Position numbers and translations under genes: made by a program. From Candidatus Saccharimonadota bacterium (GTDB taxonomy: Bacteria > Patescibacteriota > Saccharimonadia > Saccharimonadales > Saccharimonadaceae), in contig JAFYAV010000001.1 in the NCBI GenBank assembly GCA_017540545.1, positions 372,001 through 436,000 on the forward strand: a DNA stretch of 64,000 nt, read 5' to 3'. This document shows, in pieces, positions 1-7,995 of this stretch (position 1 is the first letter of the stretch; the number at the start of each line of letters is the position of its first letter). Below the pieces are notes generated by a model. The model was not told the DNA's origin, did no database searches, and saw nothing but the letters and a program-made list of their open reading frames with translations.

Positions 1-47
1 CAAAAGCCTCGACGATATCCGTGTCCATTAGCGGTATAATAATAGGA

Positions 48-758
48 ATGAGCATTTTAGAAGTAAAAAATTTAAGCAAGCATTATGGCAAGGGCGATAA
101 TCTTGTCCGCGCTGTAGATGATGTTAGTTTTTCTGTCGAAGAGGGCGAATTTGTAGCCATCATTGGCGCCAGCGGTTCCGGTAAATCCACACTTATGCAT
201 ATGATCGGCGGCGTCGACAATCCCACTTCTGGCGAAATAATTGTCGATGGCGAAAACATTGCTAAATATAGTGCGGATAAACTTGCTATCTTCCGCCGAG
301 AAAAAGTTGGCATTATTTACCAATTCTATAATCTAATTCCAGTGCTCACCGTGCGCGAAAATATCACACTGCCGTGTGACCTTGGCAAGCGTCCCATCGA
401 TAAGGCGCGCCTAGACGGGCTGATTGCCGATCTTGGTCTAACTGAGCGTGCAATGTATTTACCAAACCAGCTTTCGGGCGGTCAGCAACAACGCGTTGCA
501 ATCGGTCGCGCTCTTTTTGCGCAACCGAAACTAATCCTTGCCGATGAACCAACTGGCAATCTTGACAAGAAATCCGGAGACGAAATCGTTCAGTTGCTGA
601 AAGTCGCCAATCTCAGATATCATCAGACGATTATTTTGATCACTCACGATATTAATATTGCCGCACAAGCTAATCGCATCATTACTTTCGAGGATGGAAA
701 AATTATTAAAGACGAAAGACGACCGATAGAAGAGCATGAGAACTCTAACGAAGCTTAA
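48..758 (+). CDS. ABC transporter ATP-binding protein (LolD/MacB type)
   Basis: ATPase subunit that powers the FtsX-type permease encoded just downstream. Numbered from the ATG at 48 (236 aa), Walker [10 protein letters not shown] lies at 40-48, the signature LSGGQ at 142-146 and Walker [13 protein letters not shown] at 162-173. The length and the EPTGNLD motif fit the LolD/MacB/BceA export class. An in-frame GTG at 21 would add nine residues that the family lacks, so ATG 48 is preferred. The gene overlaps the permease by 23 bases, implying coupled translation. The substrate is unknown; linkage to the SipW/TasA-like genes suggests an envelope role. Confidence 0.93.
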   Translation: MSILEVKNLSKHYGKGDNLVRAVDDVSFSVEEGEFVAIIGASGSGKSTLMHMIGGVDNPTSGEIIVDGENIAKYSADKLAIFRREKVGIIYQFYNLIPVLTVRENITLPCDLGKRPIDKARLDGLIADLGLTERAMYLPNQLSGGQQQRVAIGRALFAQPKLILADEPTGNLDKKSGDEIVQLLKVANLRYHQTIILITHDINIAAQANRIITFEDGKIIKDERRPIEEHENSNEA

Positions 759-3033
759 TTTGGATAACCTCCGCCAAAATCGCGCAAGAACTGTCGTAAC
801 AATTATCGGCATTGCGTTATCGGTCGCCCTTATATTATCCGTTGTTGGGACCGTCACGAGCCTGCTCCATACAGAGCGAGTAGATGCCATTAATGAATAT
901 GGTGATTTTCATATTGTATATGTGAATATTCCTGGCGATAAAATTGCGGTCATCGAAGAATCTAAGGGCTACATTGTCCAGTACTATTCCGCCTCAATCA
1001 ATCCAGAGGATGACGAGCTCTATAGCTATGGCTATCCTCCGTCTCGCGGAAGCTACGAGGCGATTATGGACCCTGACGCCATTGTTCGCGACGCAGAGCA
1101 TTCCTATTGTGTTTTTCTTAAGTATGAGAATCCGGCTTATGCTCGAGATACGGAATCATTTTCTAGCAACCCGGATACGCAACTTGCGCGTGCGCTTAAA
1201 GATGCCGGTTATCTCGAGGAACTTGAGACGCGCACAAATATCACTATTTTTGAGCTAGATGGCGGTATTCCAAGGACCGGGCGCATTTTGCTGTTAAGCT
1301 TTGCCTCTTTGAGCCTAGGCGTAATGGCGATAGTTGCTGCTTTTCTAATCCGCAACTCTTTCAATATCTCAATCACTGAACGCGTGCGTCAGTTTGGTAT
1401 TCTTGCTAGCGTTGGAGCGCGCCCGCGTCAAATTCGCCATATGGTCTACCAAGAGGGCGGTATGGTTGGCTTAATTGCAATTCCACTAGGCCTAGTATTG
1501 GGCGCCGGTGCCACGGCGGCCATAATAGCAATTATAAATAATCTTGTCGGATCACTTTTTGATGCAAGTTTGCTATTTTATATTCCGCTAGAGGCGTATT
1601 TATTAATAATCGGTATCGGCATGATCATCATTATTCTCTCTGCAGCATCGCCTGCTATCGTTGCGAGCCGTGTTAGTCCAATTGCTGCACTGCGTAACGT
1701 TCAGGATGTAAAACTAAAAGCAAAAAAGGTTCGAACTCCAAAGTTTCTCCAGAGGGTTTGGGGTATTGGCGGCGTTATCGCTCATAAGAACCTTAAGCGT
1801 AGCCGGCAAAAATACCGCACAACGGTTGTATCTATCGTTATTAGTGTGGCTGTTTTCATAGGTATCGCGACATTTATGAATTATGGCCACAAGGTGGTTG
1901 GGCTTTTCTTCGAAGATACGGGCTCTAATTACGTTATCACCCAGGGGAGCGTTGAGCTCTACGAAAAAGTCGCCCAAAAATTCAATCTAAAAGAGTATGC
2001 GTACTACCAAATCCCAGGCCAGGGCACAATAGAGAATGCGGAAAATGGCAAAATGGTGCCACGGACAAGGTTATATGTCGTCTCGCGTGATGAATTTGTG
2101 CGTTTTGCCAAGCGGGTAGGGTATCGTGGCGACGATTATGCGAGCCAAGTGATTCTTCAAGACAACTATACGAGCACAGACTCCTCCGGATCTATCCAGA
2201 CAAAACGCAGCACGGAATATAAAGTTGGAGATTTTGTTCGTTTGAGGCTTCAAAAGATGAGCATGGATTCAACTGACACAGAAGATCCGAACCACGACGA
2301 ACAAACCGACATAGTTGGCTATAAATTCATAAATAAAGATGTCACATTAAGGATTACGCAAATTACAGACGAAGCCCCGCTAGGCGAATCTAATCATACA
2401 CTCTACACGGGCGGCATCGCCTATGTCTCAGAAGAGAACTCCGTATATATGGAAAACCGCGATTTTTTCCATGCTAATACGATGCAGATAAAAGATTCTG
2501 GAGTCGGCGAAAAAATTACTAATTATTTAGATACCGACAAAACAATCCAAAACCTCGATACTGACCAGGGGTTTTATTATCAAGATATAGAAAAGGGGAT
2601 GCAGGTTACTAGAAATACCATTCTTCTTTCCGAGATTCTAATCTATGGGTTTGTTATCGTCGTATCGCTGATTGGTGCTACGAACATTTTTAATACCATC
2701 ACGACCAACATCGCCCTTCGCGCAAAAGAATTTGCAATTCTAAAATCAATCGGCATGTCGCAAAAAGAATTTAATCACATGGTACGTCTCGAGAGTGTCC
2801 TGTATACTACGCGCGCACTTATGATTGGCCTGCCGATTGGTCTTCTGATTTCTTACGGCATCTACAAGCTTTTGGATGGAGGCATGCTCAAGTTTGGCTG
2901 GCTCATTCCGTGGTGGGCGATCGCCACCTCAATCATAGCTGTGGCACTCCTTGTTGCTAGCATCATGCGTTACTCGACGCGTCGGATTCGCAAACAAAAC
3001 ATTATCGAAACGATTCGCAAAGAAAGTTTCTAG
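736..3033 (+). CDS. FtsX-like ABC permease, two FtsX modules
   Basis: Membrane partner of the preceding ATPase, 765 aa. There is an N-terminal membrane helix at about residues 18-43, an extracytoplasmic domain, a first three-helix FtsX block at about 180-320, then a short cytoplasmic stretch and another helix near 370. A large soluble domain follows to about 630, and a second FtsX block runs to about 752. The duplicated architecture is that of export permeases that work on lipids, lipoproteins or peptides (MacB/LolE/BceB superfamily) rather than cell-division FtsX. Start ATG 736 lies inside the upstream gene. Substrate cannot be told from sequence. Confidence 0.9.
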   Translation: MRTLTKLNLDNLRQNRARTVVTIIGIALSVALILSVVGTVTSLLHTERVDAINEYGDFHIVYVNIPGDKIAVIEESKGYIVQYYSASINPEDDELYSYGYPPSRGSYEAIMDPDAIVRDAEHSYCVFLKYENPAYARDTESFSSNPDTQLARALKDAGYLEELETRTNITIFELDGGIPRTGRILLLSFASLSLGVMAIVAAFLIRNSFNISITERVRQFGILASVGARPRQIRHMVYQEGGMVGLIAIPLGLVLGAGATAAIIAIINNLVGSLFDASLLFYIPLEAYLLIIGIGMIIIILSAASPAIVASRVSPIAALRNVQDVKLKAKKVRTPKFLQRVWGIGGVIAHKNLKRSRQKYRTTVVSIVISVAVFIGIATFMNYGHKVVGLFFEDTGSNYVITQGSVELYEKVAQKFNLKEYAYYQIPGQGTIENAENGKMVPRTRLYVVSRDEFVRFAKRVGYRGDDYASQVILQDNYTSTDSSGSIQTKRSTEYKVGDFVRLRLQKMSMDSTDTEDPNHDEQTDIVGYKFINKDVTLRITQITDEAPLGESNHTLYTGGIAYVSEENSVYMENRDFFHANTMQIKDSGVGEKITNYLDTDKTIQNLDTDQGFYYQDIEKGMQVTRNTILLSEILIYGFVIVVSLIGATNIFNTITTNIALRAKEFAILKSIGMSQKEFNHMVRLESVLYTTRALMIGLPIGLLISYGIYKLLDGGMLKFGWLIPWWAIATSIIAVALLVASIMRYSTRRIRKQNIIETIRKESF

Positions 3034-3055
3034 CCGGTTGCCAGCGGTGGCACTA

Positions 3056-3084
3056 TTGCTAAAACGTAACTCTTATGGTAATCT
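3056..3084 (+). promoter_or_regulatory. Putative sigma70-type promoter for the TasA/SipW operon
   Basis: TTGCTA and TAATCT are separated by 17 bases in the gap between the permease and the TasA-like gene. The AAGGA Shine-Dalgarno sequence follows downstream near 3100. Confidence 0.45.
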
Positions 3085-3110
3085 TAAATCAAATTTAACA
3101 AGGAACAAAA

Positions 3111-3674
3111 ATGCAGAAACAGAAGAACACACAGCTGATAGTGATTGGCGTATTAGCATTTGCTATTCTTTTCATGTCGATTGGCTTTGCTGCCTACTCG
3201 CAGAAGCTTAATATCAACGGTATGGCCACTGTCGGCACCAATCGCTGGAGTGTGCATTTTAATCCAGAAAGCTACCAGTTGGGCGAGGGAAGTGTTGAGG
3301 AAAATTCTAAAGTTATCACCGACACAGCTATCTCATACGATATAACTCTCAAAAATCCGGGCGATTACTATCTCTTCCAGATCGATGTCGTCAATGATGG
3401 TCAATATGACGCCATTCTCGATAGTATCGAAATGTCTGAGCTTCCACCGGCCGAAGCCGATTATGTATCCTACACTGTCACTTATGATGATTTTACATTC
3501 GATCACAGCCAGGGCCATATCGCTGCTGCTCTCCCCACCGCAACTGGCGTCAATCGCAAGGTCGCAATGGTGCGCGTCGCTTATGAACCCACCGACGATC
3601 ACAAGGTTAAACCGCTCGAAGAGCCGCTTGAGCTAAATCTTTCTGCCGCACTCAACTTCAGCCAAGCAGAATAA
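3111..3674 (+). CDS. TasA/camelysin-like secreted protein with SipW-class signal
   Basis: 187 aa secreted or surface protein. The N terminus has a lysine-rich start, a hydrophobic helix at about residues 9-28 and then the small-residue stretch AAYSQKLNINGMATVG, which resembles SipW-dependent signal peptides (TasA, CalY). The rest is an all-beta-looking domain of about 150 aa without cysteines. A SipW-like signal peptidase follows nine bases downstream, supporting processing by it. In Firmicutes such proteins form fibres or act as surface metalloprotease-like proteins; which applies here is unknown. Confidence 0.7.
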   Translation: MQKQKNTQLIVIGVLAFAILFMSIGFAAYSQKLNINGMATVGTNRWSVHFNPESYQLGEGSVEENSKVITDTAISYDITLKNPGDYYLFQIDVVNDGQYDAILDSIEMSELPPAEADYVSYTVTYDDFTFDHSQGHIAAALPTATGVNRKVAMVRVAYEPTDDHKVKPLEEPLELNLSAALNFSQAE

Positions 3675-3682
3675 AATAGCTC

Positions 3683-4831
3683 ATGCGCCTGAAGCGAAAT
3701 GAGCGTTTAGTATATGTTTTGGAGGCCGCTCTCGCGGCGGTCTCTTTACTCTTTACTTTGTTTTTGTTCCATCTTCCACTTGGCATCAAAGCGTATTGTT
3801 TGGCCGTAGCTCTTGGTGTAATTCTTATGGCTGCGCTATTGATGTTTGGGTATCATCGCGATAAACACTATCTTAGGCCGTATATATCTCGCATAGTTCT
3901 TTCTTGTATAATGCTGGTAGCAATTATCTGTTTTTCGCTCGGTCTGTTACTAGGCTATACGCATAGCTCGTTCTCTTTGAAACTCGGTGATTTCGTAGGC
4001 GCATTTTTGCCAATCATGCTCCTCTCGATCGAAGCCGAGCTATTACGCTATGTCATATTTCGCTCCTATTTCCGTCGCAAGATACCCGTTGTAATATTTA
4101 CAACAATTGTTATCGCGATGAACATTCTCATGGCGCTGAATGCGACCTCTTTTGCCAGCCCCGAAGCGACATTTATTGCAATTTGCACGGCTTTCTTACC
4201 AATCATTGCAACCGAATTATTATGCAGCTACCTTTGCTTGAGCGTTGGCCTACAGCCAGCACTAATCTATAAGATGGCAGCGCGTCTCTACTTATATGTT
4301 TTGCCATTCTTGCCGAATCTCGGGCATTTTCTTTATGCGGTTGTTGCGATTGCGCTACCAGCACTTATTTATCTACTTACCCATAATCTTCAGCAGGCGA
4401 ATCTCAAAGATCAGAAGCGTATCCGTTATCGCAACCGATTCATTATTTCAGTGCCAATTATTGCCATTCTTCTCGCGATTGTCTGTTTGGTTTCGGGCAT
4501 CTTTAAACATCAGATAATTGCCATTGCTTCCGATTCGATGACGCCAACTTTCGTGCGTGGCGATGCGGTCATTCTTGAAAAATGTTCCGCCTCCGATATC
4601 CATGAGAATGATATACTAGTATTTAAGCACGAGGGCATTATTGTCACGCATCGCGTCGTGCAAATTGATACTAAAAACAATCGTCTCCAATTCACCACCA
4701 AAGGCGACCACAACGAAGAGAATGACTCCTTCGTTACGGGCGAATCGCAAGTAATTGGGCGAGTTGTTATTATTAATAAATACATCGGTTTTCCGACCGT
4801 ATGGCTCAGTGAGTTATTCAAGGCAAAATGA
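3683..4831 (+). CDS. SipW-like signal peptidase I with polytopic N-terminal domain
   Basis: 382 aa, S26B-type signal peptidase. The catalytic part is C-terminal: SDSMTPTF with candidate nucleophile Ser285, THRVV with His323 where LepB-type enzymes have Lys, and KGDHN with Asp342. A Ser-His arrangement is characteristic of SipW, archaeal and ER signal peptidases. Unusually about 270 residues with roughly eight predicted membrane helices precede the peptidase domain. The stop codon overlaps the next ATG (ATGA). The likely substrate is the TasA-like protein immediately upstream. A conventional Ser-Lys LepB is encoded separately at 45490-46131. Confidence 0.85.
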   Translation: MRLKRNERLVYVLEAALAAVSLLFTLFLFHLPLGIKAYCLAVALGVILMAALLMFGYHRDKHYLRPYISRIVLSCIMLVAIICFSLGLLLGYTHSSFSLKLGDFVGAFLPIMLLSIEAELLRYVIFRSYFRRKIPVVIFTTIVIAMNILMALNATSFASPEATFIAICTAFLPIIATELLCSYLCLSVGLQPALIYKMAARLYLYVLPFLPNLGHFLYAVVAIALPALIYLLTHNLQQANLKDQKRIRYRNRFIISVPIIAILLAIVCLVSGIFKHQIIAIASDSMTPTFVRGDAVILEKCSASDIHENDILVFKHEGIIVTHRVVQIDTKNNRLQFTTKGDHNEENDSFVTGESQVIGRVVIINKYIGFPTVWLSELFKAK

Positions 4832-5880
4832 CCATGACAGGGCAAATTCATTACGACTACGGTAAGCGCATTCTCATGATGATTCTGGTTTTTGCTTGCG
4901 CTGTTTTTGGCGTTTTCTTGTGCATTCTTGGTTTTGCGCCTCATGACGATTCCGACCTAACTCAAAGAACGAATAATAAAGTCGATTATACGGTCAAGCT
5001 CAAGCCAAATGAGTATTTCGACAAGGAAATTCTCCCCTCTGGCGGCACATATGTTGCTAGTCTGATTGACTATTTTAATATTAACTACGTCAACGACATG
5101 AACTTCTCTCATCCCGTTTCGGGTAGTTATTCTTACCGCATCGTCGCGACAATTAGCGCCGATGAGAGTAAAGGTTCTGGCGGAGCTAGCTACTGGTCGC
5201 GCGACTATGAGCTATACAAATCCGATACTTTTATTATTGCCAAAACTAAGAAACTCAACTTCTCTCGCTCAGCCAAAGTCGAGTACGGCACTTATAATGA
5301 TATGCTGCGTCAGTTCAAGCAGGAATATTCTCTGTCGGCCAACGGCAAACTCAAAGTCTCACTTATTCTAACTGGCAGTCTGACCTCAGACGACGCCGCT
5401 AGCAGTGTTCCGCTCAAATCCATCATGAGCATGTCTGTTCAGCTCACACAACAGGCCGTGGAGGTGACTGTTGATACTGATGCTAAAAATAACGAAATCG
5501 TACTTGCTTCGACTCCAAAGCTGGACGAAAACATACTTATGGCTAGCCGTATTATTGGCCTAGCCCTTATCGCTGTGGCGATTATTGTCGGTCACGCGTC
5601 GCGTTATGTGGGCAAAATCAAGGAGGCGAGCGTTGAATATGATGAAAACGTCAAAAAGCTTTTGTCAGCCTACGATAGTATTACTGTGAACCTAAAATCT
5701 GCACCGAGCCTATCCGGAGTCAAGGTCTCGGAGGTGAAAGACTTCGACGAGCTACTTGATGTTTATAACTCCGTTCACGCGCCAATTAATCATTATTCAA
5801 CCAAGAATACCAGCACTTTCCTGATTGTCGATGGCCGAATGGCCTGGAAATACGTCGTGCGCCTCAGTGACTATAAATAA
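4828..5880 (+). CDS. DUF5305-like membrane-anchored protein
   Basis: 350 aa with one N-terminal helix (about 12-34), an extracytoplasmic beta-rich domain and a second helix at about 237-257, followed by a cytoplasmic tail of about 90 residues. The pattern Y-V-L-N-F and the position next to a SipW-type signal peptidase match DUF5305 proteins, which accompany such peptidases in archaea and Clostridia. Start and upstream stop overlap by four bases. Function is unknown; a scaffold or cofactor for processing the TasA-like protein is an inference. Its stop abuts the convergent MBL gene with no spacing. Confidence 0.6.
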   Translation: MTMTGQIHYDYGKRILMMILVFACAVFGVFLCILGFAPHDDSDLTQRTNNKVDYTVKLKPNEYFDKEILPSGGTYVASLIDYFNINYVNDMNFSHPVSGSYSYRIVATISADESKGSGGASYWSRDYELYKSDTFIIAKTKKLNFSRSAKVEYGTYNDMLRQFKQEYSLSANGKLKVSLILTGSLTSDDAASSVPLKSIMSMSVQLTQQAVEVTVDTDAKNNEIVLASTPKLDENILMASRIIGLALIAVAIIVGHASRYVGKIKEASVEYDENVKKLLSAYDSITVNLKSAPSLSGVKVSEVKDFDELLDVYNSVHAPINHYSTKNTSTFLIVDGRMAWKYVVRLSDYK

Positions 5881-6480
5881 TTATTTTACGAAATCCATCA
5901 CAGCGACTTTAGGCATATCCGTATCGGACTCCAGGATGTTGCCAACTTTACGCACATCTGCGAAATGCTTAGTGAATAAATCAACCGTGCCAAGTTCATC
6001 GTAGCCGAAGCCGTCCCCGCGATAGTGCATCGGAATGATGCATTTCGGATTCAATTCTTTAGCGATCGTTGCCGCCAGGTTGGCATCAATCGTAAAGAAG
6101 CCGCCCACGGGAATCATCAATATATCTAGATTTTGTAGCGCATCTTTTTGCATGTCATCTAGTTCGCAGCCAAGATCGCCCAGGTGCGCTATGCGAAAGC
6201 CGTCACTTTCGATTAAATTGATCGTATTTGGCCCGCGCAAAGCGCCCTGCCGGTCATCGTGCCAGCTCGGTATCTGAGTAATTGCAAACATATTTGCGTC
6301 TCCCGGAACTATGTCGACACATTCTACGCCGTTATGGTCGGAATGCTGATGTGAACATATCACCTTGTTTGCTGAAATGCGCAAAGCTGGCAATCCAGGC
6401 ACCGAGCCGTCTTGATACGGGTCGATTACTAGGGATTCATTAATTCTAAAGCATGAGTGCCCAAACCATTCTATCTTCAT
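5881..6480 (-). CDS. MBL-fold metal-dependent hydrolase (UlaG-like)
   Basis: About 199 aa. The metallo-beta-lactamase signature HQHSDHNG is near residue 45 and further metal ligands are seen in HLGDLG and PMHYRGD. It begins MKIEWFGHSCF, typical of the small UlaG-like branch. ATG 6480 is preferred to the ATG at 6495 because family members start at this MKI and the longer version would overlap the upstream gene more deeply. It is transcribed with the DUF362 gene. The substrate is unknown. Confidence 0.88.
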   Translation of the reverse strand: MKIEWFGHSCFRINESLVIDPYQDGSVPGLPALRISANKVICSHQHSDHNGVECVDIVPGDANMFAITQIPSWHDDRQGALRGPNTINLIESDGFRIAHLGDLGCELDDMQKDALQNLDILMIPVGGFFTIDANLAATIAKELNPKCIIPMHYRGDGFGYDELGTVDLFTKHFADVRKVGNILESDTDMPKVAVMDFVK

Positions 6481-6484
6481 GTCG

Positions 6485-7378
6485 CTAAACCTCAATCAGC
6501 TCATAATCTCGCGATCCAAGACCTGCCGCTTCCGCAACTTCTATGGTGTGCTTGCCATTCATGGAGTCTACGCGTTCCATAAAATGGTCACGCCCAGGAT
6601 CATCGCTCGCTTCGATTAAGTCCATACAAGCCTGGTCGATTGCGACTGGATCCAGGCTCCCTAAAATGCCAATGTCTGCCATGCACGGATCTTCCGCCAG
6701 TACGCTGCAATCGCAATCTACGGATAAATTAACCATCATATTGATATATGCAAGATTCTTCCCGAACATTTCTATTATGGTCGATGCGGCATCAACCATA
6801 CTTTCGAGAAAGAAATCATGCGGAGTCTCAACTTGCCAGCACTCTATATTATCATCGGATTGTCCGGCCGAATGAATTAGGGCTTTCCCCTTAGAGGAAG
6901 CGCAGCCAATCGATATTTGCTTCAGTGCGCCGCCGTATCCGCCAGCCGGGTGGCCTTTGAAATGTGATAATACGAGCATAGAATCGTAATTCTTTATGTT
7001 TTTGCCAAGCAGATTTTCTTTGAGATGTATACCGTTTTTGACGGGCACTTTCAGGTCTGGCCCCTCGGCGTCCATCAGGTCGACTTTGAAGTATTTATTC
7101 CAGCCATGCTTCTCAATTAGCCTCAAATGACTTTCGGTATGGTCGCGTACGCCACCGGCCGTATCACCGTAGGCTGTATTACATTCCACTACGGTACCAC
7201 CGACCTTATCGATAATTGGGCGCACAAATTCTGGTCGCACGTAGTTTTGGTTTCCGTCTTCACCGGAGTGCAACTTTACGGCTATCCTGCCGGGAAGGGC
7301 AATCTGCAATGCGTTATAAATATCCAACAGCGCCTCAGGACTTATTGTTTTTGTGAAAAAGACTTTAGATTTTGGCAT
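6485..7378 (-). CDS. DUF362 domain protein
   Basis: 297 aa DUF362 protein. Hallmarks are VKLHSGEDGN near the N terminus, the ECNTAYGDT segment and the late LGSLDPVAIDQACMDL motif. No ferredoxin-type cysteine clusters are present, unlike the longer DUF362-4Fe4S fusions, so an iron-sulphur cluster is not expected from this polypeptide. A TATAAT -10 (minus strand, near 7400) and an AAAGGAG Shine-Dalgarno precede the start. It forms an operon with the downstream MBL-fold hydrolase. Biochemical role unknown. Confidence 0.85.
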   Translation of the reverse strand: MPKSKVFFTKTISPEALLDIYNALQIALPGRIAVKLHSGEDGNQNYVRPEFVRPIIDKVGGTVVECNTAYGDTAGGVRDHTESHLRLIEKHGWNKYFKVDLMDAEGPDLKVPVKNGIHLKENLLGKNIKNYDSMLVLSHFKGHPAGGYGGALKQISIGCASSKGKALIHSAGQSDDNIECWQVETPHDFFLESMVDAASTIIEMFGKNLAYINMMVNLSVDCDCSVLAEDPCMADIGILGSLDPVAIDQACMDLIEASDDPGRDHFMERVDSMNGKHTIEVAEAAGLGSRDYELIEV

Positions 7379-7474
7379 ATCAATACTCCTTTATGTTATT
7401 ATAGCGAATTATCCTTGGCGTATTGAATCTTGCATTTTACTCCGCAAAGTGATAAAATATACTATGTACAATTT

Positions 7475-7551
7475 GGGTCGGTAGCTCAGTTGGTTAGAGC
7501 ACGAGCCTCTTAAGCTTGGTGTCGTGGGTTCGAATCCCACCCGACTCACCA
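7475..7551 (+). tRNA. tRNA-Lys (CTT)
   Basis: Full cloverleaf by eye: acceptor GGGTCGG pairs with CCGACTC, the D-stem is GCTC/GAGC, the anticodon loop CTCTTAA gives anticodon CTT, and the T-arm is GTGGG TTCGAAT CCCAC. CCA is encoded at 7549-7551. A strong hairpin terminator follows at once. Confidence 0.97.
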
Positions 7552-7595
7552 GAACCGAAAAAAATAGACCTAGAAGGTCTAATTTTTTTGGTTCT
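7552..7595 (+). terminator. Terminator after tRNA-Lys
   Basis: Long inverted repeat: GAACC, A-tract, TAGACC, loop TAGAA, then GGTCTA, T-tract, GGTTC. The run of T in the right arm makes it a rho-independent terminator. Confidence 0.85.
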
Positions 7596-7678
7596 GGCTT
7601 AGCTCGGATGTGATGAGAAGCTACGCTGGGTTCGCCCAATGCCCGGTTTCCGCCAGGAAACGACGGCGCATTGTTTAT

Positions 7679-7696
7679 ATCCCACCCGACTCACCA
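7679..7696 (+). repeat. Direct repeat of the tRNA-Lys 3' terminus (att-like)
   Basis: ATCCCACCCGACTCACCA is identical to 7534-7551, the T-stem end plus acceptor and CCA of tRNA-Lys. Such duplications are typical of attL/attR pairs made by integrases, but only 127 bases separate the copies and no integrase is present. Confidence 0.75.
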
Positions 7697-7737
7697 CAGG
7701 TAATTTGGCCTGTTTTACGCCTGAAATTAGAGTTTGA

Positions 7738-7772
7738 AACGGTTCTTTATATCTGTAAAGGACCGTTTTTTT
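7738..7772 (+). terminator. Rho-independent terminator
   Basis: Twelve-pair stem AACGGTTCTTTA / TAAAGGACCGTT with a six-base loop and T7 tail. It ends a transcript running through the duplicated tRNA end. Confidence 0.75.
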
Positions 7773-7995
7773 GTTGGTCAATTTCGAGGTTCAAGAATAT
7801 TTTTTCGTGCCAAAAGGTCCATTTGAAGCATAACGGCCGCTCATCGTTCGTATTTTACTTCCGCTTTATCTTAATTGTACTAAATATAATTTTGCAATAA
7901 TTGGCTCTTCCGCCATTTATAGCAAAACTATTACCTTCAAATAAATATATGCTATACTGAGCGTAAGCATTATATGCCTCAAGGGAGACAGACAT
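7773..7995. other. Intergenic region before the beta-helix protein
   Basis: AT-rich and without a convincing ORF. A TATACT -10 at 7953-7958 and an AGGGAG Shine-Dalgarno before ATG 7996 suggest the downstream promoter is here; no clear -35 was seen. Confidence 0.5.

Larger units (their letters stand above)
7596..7772 (+). other. Structured intergenic segment carrying a duplicated tRNA-Lys 3' end and a terminator
   Basis: No ORF is credible here. Seen directly: a UUCG-capped mini-hairpin (TGGG/CCCA, 7627-7638) overlapping an alternative long hairpin CAATGC...GTTTCC GCCA GGAAAC...GCATTG (7637-7673). An exact 18-base copy of the tRNA-Lys 3' end lies at 7679-7696. A rho-independent terminator follows at 7738-7772 (AACGGT/ACCGTT stem, then T7). 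It may be the scar of an integration at the tRNA or a small RNA gene. Confidence 0.5.

Noticed and set aside
3683-4831. SipW-like peptidase as a LepB duplicate
   Set aside because: Lacks the catalytic Lys box and has His in its place; clearly a different S26 branch from the LepB at 45490-46131.
7409-7639. 76-aa minus-strand ORF containing SRVGFEPTTPSLRGSC
   Set aside because: This is the well-known false translation of the complement of a tRNA gene; it lies over tRNA-Lys and its terminator.
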